Below the pieces are notes generated by a model, which saw only the letters and a program-made list of their open reading frames with translations, did not search any database and was not told the DNA's origin. DNA of 64,000 bases from Solibacillus isronensis. GTDB taxonomy: Bacteria > Bacillota > Bacilli > Bacillales_A > Planococcaceae. Position 1 is the first letter of the stretch, and the number at the start of each line of letters is the position of its first letter. A program made the translations under genes and the position numbers. Shown here piece by piece: positions 25,815 to 36,605 of this stretch. The stretch lies in assembly GCF_900168685.1 (NCBI RefSeq), contig NZ_FVZN01000009.1, positions 113,596 to 177,595 of the forward strand, written 5' to 3'.

Positions 25815-27787
25815 GATTCTTTACTCCCTTCGACTACTTCATTAATTGCTTCATATAAATATTTTTTAACCTCATCAATGGATTGAGCTTCCATTTGGGT
25901 AGCGGCATTTGTTAAATGGCCTCCACCGCCAAGCTTCTCCATGACAAGCTGGACATTTACTTCTCCTAATGAACGTGCACTAATGCCGATTAATCCATCA
26001 TTGCGATGGGCAATGACAAACGAGGCACCGACATCTTTCATTGTTAGTAAAATGTCAGCAGTTTGTGCGATTAATACTGAATCATATACTTTTGAATCTT
26101 CACCATTTGCAACCGCAATTCCTGCAAACGGGAATTCTACAGTTTGAATAATTTTTGAACGTGCTACATATGTTTCTACATCTTCTTTTAACAGACGTTG
26201 AATCAGCACGGTATCAGCACCAAATGTACGTAAATATGAAGCGGCTTCAAATGTACGCGCACCTGTTCTTAATGTAAAGCTTTTTGTATCCACAATAATT
26301 CCAGACAATAATGCTGTCGCTTCAAGCGGCAATAACTTTTCATTTTGAGGCTGGTATTCCAGCAGCTCCGTCACGAGTTCTGCTGTAGAGGATGCATATG
26401 GCTCCATATATACTAATGTCGGGTTATTGATAAATTCTTCTCCACGACGGTGATGATCGATAACAACAACCTTATCTGTTCTGCTTAATATTCGACTATC
26501 TATTACCATACTCGGCTTATGAGTATCGACAATAACTACAAGTGATTTTGGAGTAATTTTTGATAAAGCTTCATCCGGTGTAATAAAGCGATCGTAAAAA
26601 TCGGTTTTTTGCTCCAACTCGGTCATTAACCGGTCTACACTTCCGCGTACTTCATCAAAATTGACTACGACAAACCCTTCAATTCCGTTCATCGCAACCA
26701 TTTTACGAACACCGACAGATGCTCCTATTGAGTCCATGTCCGGATTTTTATGGCCCATTACGAAAACGCGGTCACTATCTTGAATTAAATCACTTAGTGC
26801 ATGCGAGATTACACGGGCACGTACTCGTGTGCGCTTTTCAACAGGGTTTGTTTTACCGCCATAAAAGCGAATTTTACCATTGGACTGCTTAATGGCAACT
26901 TGGTCACCACCACGGCCTAGAACTAGATCCAGCCCCGACTGCGCTAATTGTCCAAGCTCTACAAGAGATTGAGAGCCTGCACCAATACCGATACTTAATG
27001 TTAATGATAAGTTTTTTTGCATTAAAGTTCGTTCACGAATTACATCTAAAATTGAAAAACGCTTCTGCTCGAGCTCCGATAGAATCGATTCATTTAACAC
27101 AGCCATGTAACGATCCGATGCGATTCTTTTAACAAAAATATCATAATGTGCTGCCCATTCATTAATAATCGATGTCATCATCGTATTGGTGACGCTTCGT
27201 GCCTGATCATCCATGCCAGACGTAAGCTCATCATAGTTATCGATAAATAGAATGGCTAGTACTGTACGGTCCGCCATATATTGCTTTTCAATCTGTACTT
27301 GCTTTGTAATATCAAAGAAATAGAAAAGTTTCTCTTCTTCTTTATAATAAATATGGTATTTCCGATCATTGATAGCAATGACCGTTTCATTTTTTTGGTC
27401 TTCTTTAACAAGTAGAGGCAGCTCTTCTGAAATCATTTCAAGTTCATATCCGACTAGCGATTCTTGCTGCAGGACGCGAAGCATAAACGGGTTGGCCCAT
27501 TCCACCGTCATTTCATCATTCATTAACAGAATCCCGAATGGCATTTCCAAAAATGCCTCTTTTCCGACATCCTCCATCCGGTAGGAAAGTGCTTGAATAT
27601 GCTTTTCAGTTTCTACATATGTTAATAATTCAACTTTTACCGTGTAGTAAGCTGCTATTGAATAAATAGCTATAAAGGCTATTCCCACCCATACATTCCA
27701 CATCATAATAAGGATAGCTGCTACTGCACCAAGTAAAAACAATACTAATAGTGGATATCGAATTGGTCTTTTACGAAAAATCCCCAT
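25811..27787 (-). CDS. gdpP: c-di-AMP phosphodiesterase GdpP (YybT)
   Basis: The product has 658 residues with two N-terminal membrane helices (about 10-55), a PAS-like heme/sensor domain, a degenerate GGDEF domain ([12 protein letters not shown]) and a DHH-DHHA1 phosphodiesterase. The catalytic parts include [24 protein letters not shown] and [10 protein letters not shown]. It hydrolyses cyclic di-AMP to pApA and so affects potassium balance, wall stress and beta-lactam tolerance. The ATG chosen lies 9 nt after GAGGAG and gives the family start MGIFRKRPI; the ATG six bases before it is too close to the ribosome site. Confidence 0.97.
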   Translation of the reverse strand: MGIFRKRPIRYPLLVLFLLGAVAAILIMMWNVWVGIAFIAIYSIAAYYTVKVELLTYVETEKHIQALSYRMEDVGKEAFLEMPFGILLMNDEMTVEWANPFMLRVLQQESLVGYELEMISEELPLLVKEDQKNETVIAINDRKYHIYYKEEEKLFYFFDITKQVQIEKQYMADRTVLAILFIDNYDELTSGMDDQARSVTNTMMTSIINEWAAHYDIFVKRIASDRYMAVLNESILSELEQKRFSILDVIRERTLMQKNLSLTLSIGIGAGSQSLVELGQLAQSGLDLVLGRGGDQVAIKQSNGKIRFYGGKTNPVEKRTRVRARVISHALSDLIQDSDRVFVMGHKNPDMDSIGASVGVRKMVAMNGIEGFVVVNFDEVRGSVDRLMTELEQKTDFYDRFITPDEALSKITPKSLVVIVDTHKPSMVIDSRILSRTDKVVVIDHHRRGEEFINNPTLVYMEPYASSTAELVTELLEYQPQNEKLLPLEATALLSGIIVDTKSFTLRTGARTFEAASYLRTFGADTVLIQRLLKEDVETYVARSKIIQTVEFPFAGIAVANGEDSKVYDSVLIAQTADILLTMKDVGASFVIAHRNDGLIGISARSLGEVNVQLVMEKLGGGGHLTNAATQMEAQSIDEVKKYLYEAINEVVEGSKES

Positions 27788-27800
27788 TCCCATCAGCTCC

Positions 27801-28748
27801 TCATTTCTGACTCTTTTCTTGAATGTAACTACGTGCATTAAAGCCTAAATCAACAATACCTACTAAAATAACAAACGAATAGAGAGGTATTGCTAAAATT
27901 GTACTTAAAACTTTTATAAACTTCGGATAGCCAAACGCATCAATGACAAAATGTATAAATGAGATACCTTGTATTGTTAATAATACCCACAATACCATTG
28001 AAATATTTAGCATAATAATAGCCAATGAAGAACCGGCTTCTGGACGAACGAATAAATTCACTGATAAAACGATTAAGTAATACCATAACACTGATCGTGG
28101 TAAACGTAATTCACTAAACTTCGCAAACTTTGGTACGTCTACTTTTAAACGCTTTAAAATCGGTAAATTAACGGTAATAATAATAAATGTTAAAAATAAC
28201 ATGGCAAATGTAATGGACGCCGGTAATGTCATTTCCAACGTATCTAACATTGTATTCGCCAATTCCATTGTTTCTTTGGGCACAGGTTGTCCAGTCAGAC
28301 TTTCCGTCATTTTAATCGATTCCATATAGCTCGTCTTCATGAGCGCAAGAGAATCCCGAATAAAATCTACTTCAAACAAACGTAATGAAATTAAATACTG
28401 AATCGCAAATGTGATCAGCAGGACAATACTCGTTGAGATAAACATAAATACTTTACTCTTTTTATGATAAATAGCATCCCCTATCGCTACACCTGCTGCT
28501 GCAAATATTAACGAAGCGGGTAGTAATAGCAGTCCACCAATAAAAAAAGTAATAAATACAGCAATCACTGCGACTAAAAGCGATGACTTCCGATTATAGT
28601 TTGCGCTATACCAAATCATCGGTAATGGAGCAATAATCGCCGCAATAATATTCGCCAGTGGAATATAAAATACGATTGCCATCAGCACAGTAAACAGCGC
28701 AATCATCATTGCACCATGTGCCAGCTTTCTTGATTGATTATTTTGCAT
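27801..28748 (-). CDS. yybS: DUF2232 membrane protein YybS
   Basis: The 315-residue protein has about eight transmembrane helices and belongs to the DUF2232 (YybS) family, related to ECF-transporter S-components. Its biochemical role is unknown. It is conserved directly before gdpP in Bacillales, as here with 13 bp between the genes, so an accessory role in the same process is plausible. The ATG follows GGAAGG at 6 nt. Confidence 0.88.
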   Translation of the reverse strand: MQNNQSRKLAHGAMMIALFTVLMAIVFYIPLANIIAAIIAPLPMIWYSANYNRKSSLLVAVIAVFITFFIGGLLLLPASLIFAAAGVAIGDAIYHKKSKVFMFISTSIVLLITFAIQYLISLRLFEVDFIRDSLALMKTSYMESIKMTESLTGQPVPKETMELANTMLDTLEMTLPASITFAMLFLTFIIITVNLPILKRLKVDVPKFAKFSELRLPRSVLWYYLIVLSVNLFVRPEAGSSLAIIMLNISMVLWVLLTIQGISFIHFVIDAFGYPKFIKVLSTILAIPLYSFVILVGIVDLGFNARSYIQEKSQK

Positions 28749-29180
28749 GGAGAACCTTCCTTATCTGTTGTTCGCTAGACTATAATGCAAGGACTTTTCA
28801 AACTTTGCTATTACATTTGGTCTGCTTTTCGACCAGTCTACTTTCAACTTTTCTCACCTTCCTATTGTACCATTTTTGCATGGTCAAACAAACTAACCGT
28901 TACGACAAGAAGAATGAATTGAACCAATCCATTATGACATTCCCTTTAACTTCTCCTATTACTTAAACAATCTACTTACATCTTGAGCATTATAAGGGCA
29001 TGTAAATACTGGCATATGTCCAATATATAGGGTAGAAATCCATAGCATAGAGTACAAAAGAAATTATTAGTATGTCATTATGGTTTTTTTAGTATAACTT
29101 AATATGGAGTATTTTTTGTTTGAATAACTATGTTCTACGTATTAAAAGCCGTTTTTCTGTTCTTTATGTCCTTTATTTCG
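28749..29180. other. Intergenic region between yybS and rbsR
   Basis: About 430 bp of AT-rich DNA separates the divergent yybS and ribose operons. I see no supported open frame, strong hairpin or repeat in it. It should contain the yybS promoter on the minus strand, but no convincing hexamer pair stands out. Confidence 0.5.
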
Positions 29181-29209
29181 TTGACAATTTGTATTGTATA
29201 GCATATATT
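29181..29209 (+). promoter_or_regulatory. SigA promoter of the ribose operon
   Basis: TTGACA and TATATT are separated by 17 bp, directly before an operator and 39 bp before the rbsR start codon. Confidence 0.85.
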
Positions 29210-29210
29210 A

Positions 29211-29224
29211 TGTAACCGGTAACA
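29211..29224 (+). promoter_or_regulatory. Catabolite-response element / RbsR-type operator
   Basis: TGTAACCGGTAACA is a palindrome that fits the CcpA site consensus TGWAANCGNTNWCA completely. It also fits the operator type of LacI-family RbsR. It covers the transcription start just after the -10 hexamer, so binding by RbsR or CcpA would block initiation. Confidence 0.8.
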
Positions 29225-29247
29225 CATTTTGTTTAGGGGGCGGATAG

Positions 29248-30234
29248 ATGGTTAACATTAAAGATGTAGCAAAGGTTGCAAATCTTTCTGTGGCAACAGT
29301 ATCACGCTACTTAAACCAAAATGGTTATGTCAGTAAAAAGTCATCAGAACGTATTGAACAAGCAATTCTTGAGCTGGATTATAAGCCAAGCAGTGTTGCA
29401 CGTTCATTAAGTAAAAAACAATCCAATATTATTGGTCTCATTGTTCCCGATATAAAAAATCCATATTTCCCAGAACTGGCTCGTGCAGTGGAAGACATGG
29501 CATTGTCTTACGGTTATACAGTTGTTCTTTGTAATTCAGACGACCAGATGGAAAAAGAGCTGTTATATCTAGAGCGCCTATCACAAACATATGTTGCCGG
29601 TTTAATAGTGGCAACAAGCTTACTGGATCCTTCTGTTTATATGTCCATTAATACACCAATTGTTGCTCTTGACCGAATAATCGATGCAGCAGTCCCGACT
29701 GTTGCTACCGATAACCAAAAAGGAGCCAGGATTGGGGCTGAGTACTTACTTACAAATGGAGCTGGAAAGTTACTCTGTATACGTGGTCCACAAGGTTTAA
29801 AAACTGCGGATGATCGCCTTACAGGATTTCTTGAAGCAACTGATAAACAAGGACTAGAGCCAATTGTTATAACAACAACATTTGATTTTAATGTTGCTGC
29901 TGAAGCGATAGAACAGACTTTAACTGTAAATCCGCAGATAGATGGTATTTTTGCAAGCAGCGATACATTAGCCATTGCTGCACTTCATATTGCGCATAAG
30001 CTTGGTAAGCGCGTACCGGAAGAACTGCAAATTGTAGGCTTTGATGGTATTTCACTCGGTGAAATGGTATCACCCCCATTAACAACGGTCGGTCAGGATT
30101 TATACAAAATGGGTGCTTCAGCCGCAACAATGTTAATTGAACAGATTGAAGGCAAAGAATTGATACAAACGGTATTAAATATAGATCCACAACTAATTGT
30201 GCGAGGGACGACAAGAAAGGAAGCTGCAAAATGA
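29248..30234 (+). CDS. rbsR: LacI-family ribose operon repressor RbsR
   Basis: The 328-residue regulator starts with the LacI helix-turn-helix (MVNIKDVAKVANLSVATVSRYLN) and hinge, followed by a periplasmic-binding-protein-like sensor domain (GLIVPDIKNPYFPELARAVE onward). It is the first gene of rbsRKDACB and should repress it in the absence of ribose by binding the palindrome just upstream. The ATG follows AGGGGGCGG. Confidence 0.93.
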   Translation: MVNIKDVAKVANLSVATVSRYLNQNGYVSKKSSERIEQAILELDYKPSSVARSLSKKQSNIIGLIVPDIKNPYFPELARAVEDMALSYGYTVVLCNSDDQMEKELLYLERLSQTYVAGLIVATSLLDPSVYMSINTPIVALDRIIDAAVPTVATDNQKGARIGAEYLLTNGAGKLLCIRGPQGLKTADDRLTGFLEATDKQGLEPIVITTTFDFNVAAEAIEQTLTVNPQIDGIFASSDTLAIAALHIAHKLGKRVPEELQIVGFDGISLGEMVSPPLTTVGQDLYKMGASAATMLIEQIEGKELIQTVLNIDPQLIVRGTTRKEAAK

Positions 30235-31109
30235 TTACAGTAATAGGAAGCATCAACATGGACTTAGTCGTTCAAATGGATGTATTCCCCAAAAAAGGGG
30301 AAACTGTTTTAGGAAGCTTATTTACAACGGTTCCAGGCGGTAAAGGTGCGAATCAGGCAGTAGCTGCTGCACGCTTAGGCAGCCAAGTTAAAATGTTAGG
30401 TGCTGTCGGCACAGACAGCTTCGGTACGGAGCTGCGTGCGAATCTGAATGAAGAAAATATAGATACTAGCTTAGTGATAAATACAAATGGTGCTACAGGC
30501 ATTGCAAATATTTTACTCCACGAATCGGACAACCGTATTGTCGTTGTTCCAGGCGCAAACTCTAAAGTAACACCAGAAGGGATTGCTTCAGCAAAAACTG
30601 TTATCGAAAACAGCCAGTTAGTAGTGATGCAGCTTGAAATACCAGTAGAGACGATTGAGTACAGCTTAAAGTTATGTAAAGAGCTTCAAGTACCGGTACT
30701 ATTCAACCCTGCCCCGGCAGCAAACTTCGACATTGAGTGGATGCCTTACATTAAATTCTTAACACCAAACGAAACTGAATGTGCCTTACTTTTCGGAGAC
30801 GATGTTGAAGCAGCATTAGAAAAATACCCAAATCAGTTAATCGTAACATTAGGTGAAGATGGTGCGCGCTACTTCGATGGAACAAAACATGTGCACGTAA
30901 AAGGATATACAACGACAGCTGTTGATACAACAGGTGCCGGTGATACATTTAACGGTGCATTCGCACATGCTATTACAAACGGTCAGTCGATTGAAGAAGC
31001 AGTATTTTTTGCGAATATAGCGGCGTCATTATCCGTTGAAAAATTTGGAGCCCAAGGTGGTATGCCAAAATTAGAGGAAGTAACTGCTCGAAAGGAAGGC
31101 GCAAAATGA
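30231..31109 (+). CDS. rbsK: Ribokinase
   Basis: The 292-residue PfkB-family kinase phosphorylates D-ribose at O5. The two signatures are visible: GGKGANQAVAAARLG near residue 40 and the catalytic-base region DTTGAGDTFNGAFA near residue 235. Its ATG overlaps the rbsR stop, and its own end overlaps rbsD, so the three are translationally coupled. Confidence 0.96.
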   Translation: MITVIGSINMDLVVQMDVFPKKGETVLGSLFTTVPGGKGANQAVAAARLGSQVKMLGAVGTDSFGTELRANLNEENIDTSLVINTNGATGIANILLHESDNRIVVVPGANSKVTPEGIASAKTVIENSQLVVMQLEIPVETIEYSLKLCKELQVPVLFNPAPAANFDIEWMPYIKFLTPNETECALLFGDDVEAALEKYPNQLIVTLGEDGARYFDGTKHVHVKGYTTTAVDTTGAGDTFNGAFAHAITNGQSIEEAVFFANIAASLSVEKFGAQGGMPKLEEVTARKEGAK

Positions 31110-31495
31110 AAAAACAAGGCATTTTAAATCGCGAATTAGCCGGTATATTTGCACGTTTAGGTCATACAGACAAAATTGTTATTGCCGATTGCGGCTTACC
31201 AATTCCGGACGGCGTTACATGTATCGATTTAGCATACAAACTGGGAGAACCAGGATTTATGACGATTTTAGAAGTTGTTCTAGAAGATCTACAAGTAGAA
31301 CATAGTTACTTAGCAGAAGAAATAGTAACCGCAAACGAAACAATTCATTCTTCTTTATTGAAAATTGTGGAACCGGTTACATATATATCCCACAAACAAT
31401 TCAAAAAGATGTCGAGCGAAGCAAAGGTCATTATTCGTACAGGTGAAATGACACCATACGCCAATATCATGCTACAAAGCGGCGTAATTTTCTAA
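31106..31495 (+). CDS. rbsD: D-ribose pyranase
   Basis: The 129-residue enzyme interconverts pyranose and furanose forms of ribose, so that ribokinase receives its preferred form. Conserved family segments are HTDKIVIADCGLPIP and GEMTPYANIMLQSGV. It overlaps rbsK by four bases. Confidence 0.96.
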   Translation: MKKQGILNRELAGIFARLGHTDKIVIADCGLPIPDGVTCIDLAYKLGEPGFMTILEVVLEDLQVEHSYLAEEIVTANETIHSSLLKIVEPVTYISHKQFKKMSSEAKVIIRTGEMTPYANIMLQSGVIF

Positions 31496-31510
31496 GGTAG
31501 GTGACGGAAC

Positions 31511-33007
31511 ATGATTGAAATGAAGGGCATAAGAAAAGCATTCAATGGCAACGTCGTATTAAACAATGTTGAGTTCACCCTGTTAGACGGGGAAATCCAC
31601 GCCTTAATGGGTGAAAATGGCGCCGGTAAATCAACGATGATGAAAATTTTGGCCGGTATCTACTCGCGTGATAACGGTGACGTGCTAGTTGACGGTCAGT
31701 CGTATACATTTACTTCAGCAAAAGACGCAGAAAACTTAGGTATTCACGTAATTCACCAAGAATTAAATATTCTGCCGCATTTATCTGTAGCGGAAAACCT
31801 CTTTTTAGGAAAAGAAAAAACAATCGGTCGTACAGGATTCCTTCGTACGCGCGAAATGAATAAAGAAGCAAAGGCACTGTTGGCAAAACTCGGTTTGCAT
31901 ATTGATGTACGTCAGCCTGCCGGTTCGCTGTCAGTCGGAAAACAACAGCTAATTGAAATTGCCAAAGCAATTAATTCAGAAGCAAAGTATATCGTAATGG
32001 ATGAACCGACAGCTGCCCTTACAGATCGTGAAATTGAAACACTTTTTGAAACGATTAGAGAACTGAAAGCAAAAGGTATTTCGTTTGTTTATATTTCACA
32101 TCGTATGGAAGAGATTTTTGCAATTTGTGATCGTATTACGATTTTACGTGATGGTGAGTATGTTGGTGTTCGTGAAATTCCAAAAACAACTTTTGATGAA
32201 ATCGTTAAAATGATGGTCGGACGTGAGCTTGGTGAACGTTATCCAAGCCGTGATGCAAAAATTGGGGACGTTGCTCTAGAAGTAAAAGGATTAACATGTC
32301 CTGCGGTATGCAAAGATATTAACTTCCAGATTCGTAAAGGAGAAATCTTAGCATTTGCCGGTTTAATGGGAGCAGGCCGTACAGAAGTAGCACAGGCGAT
32401 TTTCGGTAATCTTAAAAAGTCTAAAGGTGATATTTTCATTCACGGAGAAAAAGCGACGATCAAAAACCCGATTCAAGCAATGAAATACGGAATTGGATTT
32501 GTGACAGAAGACCGTAAAACAGAAGGTCTTGTACTGGATTTTTCAATTAAGGAAAATATGTTTTTAACAAATTTGAAAACGATTGCAAAGAGTGGCTTTA
32601 TTCAACCACAACAAGAGCAATTGCATGCTGCGAAATATATTGAGCAGCTAAATATTCGCTGCAGTGATGCGACACAGCCTGTCGGCTCATTAAGCGGAGG
32701 TAATCAGCAAAAAGTAGTTATCGCAAAGTGGTTAAGTACAAAACCGGATATTTTAATTTTGGACGAACCTACTCGCGGTGTTGATATCGGTGCAAAAAAG
32801 GAGATCTACTCAATTATGAATCAGTTGGCCGAGGAAGGTGTAGCCATTTTAATGATTTCCTCAGAGCTAACGGAAGTGTTAGGTATGGCTGACCGTGTAA
32901 TGATCATGCACGAAGGACGCCAAACAGCTATTTTAGACAATGTTGACTTAACACAAGAAACTATTATGCATTACGCAACAGGAGGAGAAGAAATTGTTAA
33001 AAACTAG
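31511..33007 (+). CDS. rbsA: Ribose ABC transporter, ATP-binding protein
   Basis: The 498-residue protein has two fused ABC domains as usual for sugar importers of the RbsA/MglA type. Domain 1 has Walker [10 protein letters not shown] and signature LSVGKQQ. Domain 2 has the degenerate Walker [10 protein letters not shown] and signature LSGGNQQKV. It powers ribose uptake together with RbsC and RbsB. The ATG follows GGTAGGTGACGG. Confidence 0.96.
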   Translation: MIEMKGIRKAFNGNVVLNNVEFTLLDGEIHALMGENGAGKSTMMKILAGIYSRDNGDVLVDGQSYTFTSAKDAENLGIHVIHQELNILPHLSVAENLFLGKEKTIGRTGFLRTREMNKEAKALLAKLGLHIDVRQPAGSLSVGKQQLIEIAKAINSEAKYIVMDEPTAALTDREIETLFETIRELKAKGISFVYISHRMEEIFAICDRITILRDGEYVGVREIPKTTFDEIVKMMVGRELGERYPSRDAKIGDVALEVKGLTCPAVCKDINFQIRKGEILAFAGLMGAGRTEVAQAIFGNLKKSKGDIFIHGEKATIKNPIQAMKYGIGFVTEDRKTEGLVLDFSIKENMFLTNLKTIAKSGFIQPQQEQLHAAKYIEQLNIRCSDATQPVGSLSGGNQQKVVIAKWLSTKPDILILDEPTRGVDIGAKKEIYSIMNQLAEEGVAILMISSELTEVLGMADRVMIMHEGRQTAILDNVDLTQETIMHYATGGEEIVKN

Positions 33008-33935
33008 CTCAAAAGAAATGTTAGGAAAGCTAGGTCCTCTTTTAGGATTATTTTTAATTGTAATTGTCATTACAATTTTAAATCCAAGCTTTATGACAAC
33101 AGATAATGTTTTAAATATTTTACGTCAAGTTTCGATTAGTGCATTAATCGCATTTGGTATGACTTTTGTTATTTTAACTGGCGGCATCGATTTATCGGTT
33201 GGATCAACATTAGCCCTTACAGGTGCCGTAGCTGCCACAATGCTAGCTTCAGGAATAGATCCTGTATTAACAATTCTAGCGGCCTTATTACTAGGAGCCG
33301 TTCTTGGTGCTGTAAATGGTGTCATCATTGCAAAAGGAAAAGTAGCACCATTCATCGCAACATTGGCAACAATGACAATTTATCGTGGATTAACATTAGT
33401 GTATACGGATGGTCGTCCTGTTTCAGACTTAGGAAATGAAATTACATTCCAAATGTTAGGTAAAGGATATTTCTTCGGTATTCCAGTTCCAGTTTGTACA
33501 ATGATTCTAGCTTTCATTGTGTTATATGTAATTATGCATAAAACAACATTCGGTCGCCGTGTTTATGCAGTAGGCGGCAATGAAGCGGCTTCTAAATTAT
33601 CAGGAATCAATGTGGATCGTGTAAAAATTGCCGTATACTCATTAACAGGTATGTTAGCTGCTTTATCTGCGCTGATTTTAACATCTCGTCTAAACTCTGC
33701 ACAGCCAACAGCAGGAACATCTTATGAATTGGATGCAATTGCAGCAGTTGTATTAGGTGGGACAAGTTTAACAGGCGGTAAAGGATGGATTTTCGGGACA
33801 CTAGTAGGTGCCTTGATTATCGGTGTATTGAATAACGGATTGAACTTAATCGGTGTTTCTTCATTCTTCCAGCAAGTAGTAAAAGGAATTGTTATTTTAA
33901 TCGCGGTGTTAATTGACCGTAAAAAAACAGCTTAG
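32994..33935 (+). CDS. rbsC: Ribose ABC transporter, permease
   Basis: The 313-residue BPD_transp_2 permease has about eight to ten helices, with the family motif [19 protein letters not shown]. It forms the transmembrane channel for ribose. The TTG start lies inside the rbsA end, eight nt after AGGAGG, so translation is coupled. Confidence 0.95.
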   Translation: MLKTSSKEMLGKLGPLLGLFLIVIVITILNPSFMTTDNVLNILRQVSISALIAFGMTFVILTGGIDLSVGSTLALTGAVAATMLASGIDPVLTILAALLLGAVLGAVNGVIIAKGKVAPFIATLATMTIYRGLTLVYTDGRPVSDLGNEITFQMLGKGYFFGIPVPVCTMILAFIVLYVIMHKTTFGRRVYAVGGNEAASKLSGINVDRVKIAVYSLTGMLAALSALILTSRLNSAQPTAGTSYELDAIAAVVLGGTSLTGGKGWIFGTLVGALIIGVLNNGLNLIGVSSFFQQVVKGIVILIAVLIDRKKTA

Positions 33936-33950
33936 AAGGAGGTCATTAGC

Positions 33951-34889
33951 GTGAAAAAACAATTAATATTATTAATGGCACTTTTGGCCACTGTGATGCT
34001 GTCGGCTTGTTCGGTAAAACCAGGCTTCTCTTTGGAACCTTCTTTCGGAACATCGGCTACATCAACAGAAAGCAGTAATGATACATTAACAATCGGTTTA
34101 TCTATTTCAACTTTAAACAATCCTTTCTTCGTAACGCTAAGTGAAAATGCAGAAGCAAAGGCAAAAGAGCTCGGTGTGAAAACAACGATTGTAGATGCGC
34201 AGGATAATGCGTCCAAGCAGGCATCCGATATTGAAGATTTAATACAACAAAACGTTGATCTGATCATCATTAACCCGGTTGATTCTGTTGCTGTTGCAAC
34301 TGCAGTTGAATCTGCTAATGCTTTAAATATTCCGGTCATCACGGTAGACCGTTCATCTGAAGGCGGCGAAGTCGTATCACATATCGCTTCTGATAACGTA
34401 GCTGGCGGAAAGCTGGCAGGAGAATATATTACAGAGTTGGTTGGTGAAGGTGCCAAAGTTGTTGAATTGGAAGGTGTGGCAGGGTCTTCTGCTGCACGTG
34501 ATCGTGGACAAGGGTTCAATGAAGCTGTCACGGGTATACTAGACGTCGTTGCAAAGCAAACAGCGAACTTTAACCGTTCAGAAGGCTTAACAGTAATGGA
34601 GAACATTCTGCAGTCAAATCCGGATGTTACAGCCGTATTTGCACATAATGACGAAATGGCATTAGGTGCACAAGAAGCAATTTCGGCTTCAGGTAAGAAG
34701 ATCGTAGTAGTCGGCTTTGATGCGACTGATGATGCGGTAGCCGCTGTAAAAGCAGGAAGTTTAGCTGCAACGGTTGCGCAAAAACCTGATGAGATCGGAA
34801 AGATTGCAATGGAAACAGCGATTGCTCATTTAAACGGTGAAACGGTTGAAGAAGTGATTCCAGTCAATCTTGAATTAATTACAAAATAA
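33951..34889 (+). CDS. rbsB: Ribose-binding lipoprotein
   Basis: The 312-residue type I periplasmic-binding-protein-like protein captures ribose outside the cell. The lipobox LSAC (Cys20) shows that it is a lipoprotein. A Ser/Thr-rich linker follows, then the ligand-binding fold (IGLSISTLNNPFF, RSSEGGEV, AVFAHNDEMALGA). It has a GTG start after AAGGAGG and is the last gene of the operon before a strong terminator. Confidence 0.95.
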   Translation: MKKQLILLMALLATVMLSACSVKPGFSLEPSFGTSATSTESSNDTLTIGLSISTLNNPFFVTLSENAEAKAKELGVKTTIVDAQDNASKQASDIEDLIQQNVDLIIINPVDSVAVATAVESANALNIPVITVDRSSEGGEVVSHIASDNVAGGKLAGEYITELVGEGAKVVELEGVAGSSAARDRGQGFNEAVTGILDVVAKQTANFNRSEGLTVMENILQSNPDVTAVFAHNDEMALGAQEAISASGKKIVVVGFDATDDAVAAVKAGSLAATVAQKPDEIGKIAMETAIAHLNGETVEEVIPVNLELITK

Positions 34890-34926
34890 TAATTCAATAG
34901 CCTGCAAATAGGCTACTGCACCTCTC

Positions 34927-34962
34927 AGGCTGTCACAAGTAATCTTGTGGCAGCCTTTTTAT
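34927..34962 (+). terminator. Terminator of the ribose operon
   Basis: A 13-bp stem (AGGCTGTCACAAG with one wobble pair) and a 4-nt loop are followed by TTTTT. Confidence 0.9.
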
Positions 34963-34990
34963 TATGGAACTATAAAAACTTTGGACAATA

Positions 34991-35034
34991 AAAAAAGTAC
35001 AACAGAGGCAATTAAGCCTATGCTGTACTTTTAA
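34991..35034 (-). terminator. Terminator of rpsF-ssb-rpsR
   Basis: AAAAGTACA...TGTACTTTT forms an imperfect stem with inner AGGC/GCCT pairing and is followed by a T-run on the minus strand, just beyond rpsR. Confidence 0.8.
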
Positions 35035-35043
35035 AAAAAATTA

Positions 35044-35280
35044 TTATTTTTCTTCAGCTACGAATGGTAATAATGCCATAATACGTGAAACTTTGATTGC
35101 AGATGTAAGTTTACGTTGGTATTTAGCAGAAGTACCAGTTACGCGACGTGGTAAAATTTTACCGCGCTCAGAGATGAATTTCTTTAAAAGATCTACATCT
35201 TTGTAGTCGATGTGCGTAATGTTATTTGAAGTGAAGTAGCAAACTTTACGGCGTTTGCGGCCTCCGCGACGTGGTGCCAT
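35044..35280 (-). CDS. rpsR: Ribosomal protein S18
   Basis: The 78-residue basic protein binds 16S rRNA as a dimer with S6. It starts [16 protein letters not shown] and contains the conserved [19 protein letters not shown] in pieces, with the C-terminal [11 protein letters not shown]. It is the last gene of the rpsF-ssb-rpsR operon, with a GGAGGAAC ribosome site. Confidence 0.98.
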   Translation of the reverse strand: MAPRRGGRKRRKVCYFTSNNITHIDYKDVDLLKKFISERGKILPRRVTGTSAKYQRKLTSAIKVSRIMALLPFVAEEK

Positions 35281-35324
35281 TATCGTGTTCCTCCTTTTAA
35301 TTTTTAATTATAGATGTGAAGTTC

Positions 35325-35882
35325 TTAGAACGGTAAATCGTCTTCAGATACTTCAATCGGTCCTTTACTGTTTGCAAATGGATCTTCATCTACACGTGTA
35401 TAGTTTTGCTGATTTTGAGCTGGCTGTTGATAAGAACCGTAAGAATCCTGAGATTGCGCGCCTCCAAATTGTTGGTTAGGCTGATTATAAGATGGCTGAC
35501 CACCATAATTTTGCCCTCCGCCGTATTGTTGGCTTGGTGCACCTTGTGATGCATTAGCTCCTCCACGTGGTTCTAAGAACTGCACTGAATCAGCAACGAC
35601 ATCTGTTGTATACACACGCTTTCCATCTTGTCCTTCAAAGCTACCTGTTTGAATACGACCTTCTACACCAATCAAACTCCCTTTTCTCATGAAGTTTGCT
35701 AAGTTTTCAGCTTGTTTTCTCCAGGCGATACAGCCTATGAAATCTGCTTCGCGTTCACCAGACTGGCTCGAAAATGTACGGTTTACGGCAATCGTAAAGC
35801 GTGCCATTGGAACTCCACTCGGTGTGTAACGAAGCTCTGGATCCTTTGTAAGTCTTCCGACTAATACGACACGGTTAATCAT
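35325..35882 (-). CDS. ssb: Single-stranded DNA-binding protein
   Basis: The 185-residue protein has an N-terminal OB fold ([19 protein letters not shown] through about residue 105), a Gly/Gln/Asn-rich disordered linker ([21 protein letters not shown]), and the conserved acidic tip EDDLPF that recruits repair and replication proteins. The ATG lies eight nt after AAGGAGG; a TTG one codon earlier is also in frame. It lies between the two ribosomal genes, as in all Bacillales. Confidence 0.98.
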   Translation of the reverse strand: MINRVVLVGRLTKDPELRYTPSGVPMARFTIAVNRTFSSQSGEREADFIGCIAWRKQAENLANFMRKGSLIGVEGRIQTGSFEGQDGKRVYTTDVVADSVQFLEPRGGANASQGAPSQQYGGGQNYGGQPSYNQPNQQFGGAQSQDSYGSYQQPAQNQQNYTRVDEDPFANSKGPIEVSEDDLPF

Positions 35883-35920
35883 CAATGCACCCTCCTTTTT
35901 TCAGCATTTAAATTTAAAAA

Positions 35921-36211
35921 TTATTTGTCTTCCTCGCGTACTGCGATGTGACGGATGATGTCTTCGCTGATGTTAGCTAGACGAGTGTATTCGTTGATAG
36001 CTTCAGTACCAGCGTTAACTTTCACGATTTGGTAGAAACCTTCGCGGAAGTCATTGATTTCGTAAGCTAAACGACGCTTACCCCAATCTTTTGCTTCTGT
36101 GATCTCTGCACCATTTGAAGTTAAGATTTCTTGGAAACGCTCTACTAAAGCTTTCTTCGCTTCTTCTTCAATGTTTGGGCGGATGATGTACATTAATTCG
36201 TACTTTCTCAT
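35921..36211 (-). CDS. rpsF: Ribosomal protein S6
   Basis: The 96-residue S6 starts [17 protein letters not shown] and ends with the usual acidic tail REEDK. It forms a dimer with S18 on the 16S rRNA central domain. The ATG eleven nt after AAGGAGG gives the family start; a GTG four codons earlier overlaps the ribosome site and is rejected. It is the first gene of the operon. Confidence 0.97.
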   Translation of the reverse strand: MRKYELMYIIRPNIEEEAKKALVERFQEILTSNGAEITEAKDWGKRRLAYEINDFREGFYQIVKVNAGTEAINEYTRLANISEDIIRHIAVREEDK

Positions 36212-36223
36212 TTGTGTTTGCAC

Positions 36224-36296
36224 CTCCTTATGGACTTGGGCTCTCCTACTAAATAGGGAGCAAGGAGTAAGTAACTTCTATTACTCACATCAATGA
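36224..36296 (-). promoter_or_regulatory. rpsF leader with two hairpins (possible S6:S18 autoregulatory site)
   Basis: Between promoter and rpsF the transcript can form GAGTAA/TTACTC and GCTCCCTA/TAGGAGAGC hairpins. Bacterial rpsF leaders often bind the S6:S18 complex for feedback. I cannot confirm the characteristic CCG bulge, so the assignment is tentative. Confidence 0.35.
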
Positions 36297-36325
36297 ATTG
36301 TATCATAGTTAACCATTAGGTGCAA
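36297..36325 (-). promoter_or_regulatory. SigA promoter of rpsF-ssb-rpsR
   Basis: On the minus strand TTGCAC and TACAAT are separated by 17 bp, about 75 bp before the rpsF ribosome site. The rest of the 380-bp gap to the divergent secreted-protein gene holds no open frame that I can support. Confidence 0.7.
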
Positions 36326-36605
36326 CCTCAGATGCCTTGTAAAAATACTTTATAAATTATTATTCAAAATAAATTTTCCTTTCATGATTAAAGAAGTTCA
36401 CCGTTTCCAAACATAACTAAATTTATTTTTATAGTTTTCCCTATCTTTTAAGATAAAACCGCTTCTTTATTATACTAATAGACCTATATTGAATAATCCT
36501 TTTTAATCAATTATTTCTATATGTGATTTAAAGACATTAAGAGGACAACAATTAACCGAATTTTCCGATAAAATATTTCCTATTAAAGGAAAAAGGAGGT
36601 TTTTC

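Noticed and set aside
33932..34606. 224-codon open frame antisense to rbsB
   Set aside because: It mirrors the well-supported rbsB gene, has no ribosome site and a Ser/Thr/Ala-rich composition typical of a shadow frame.
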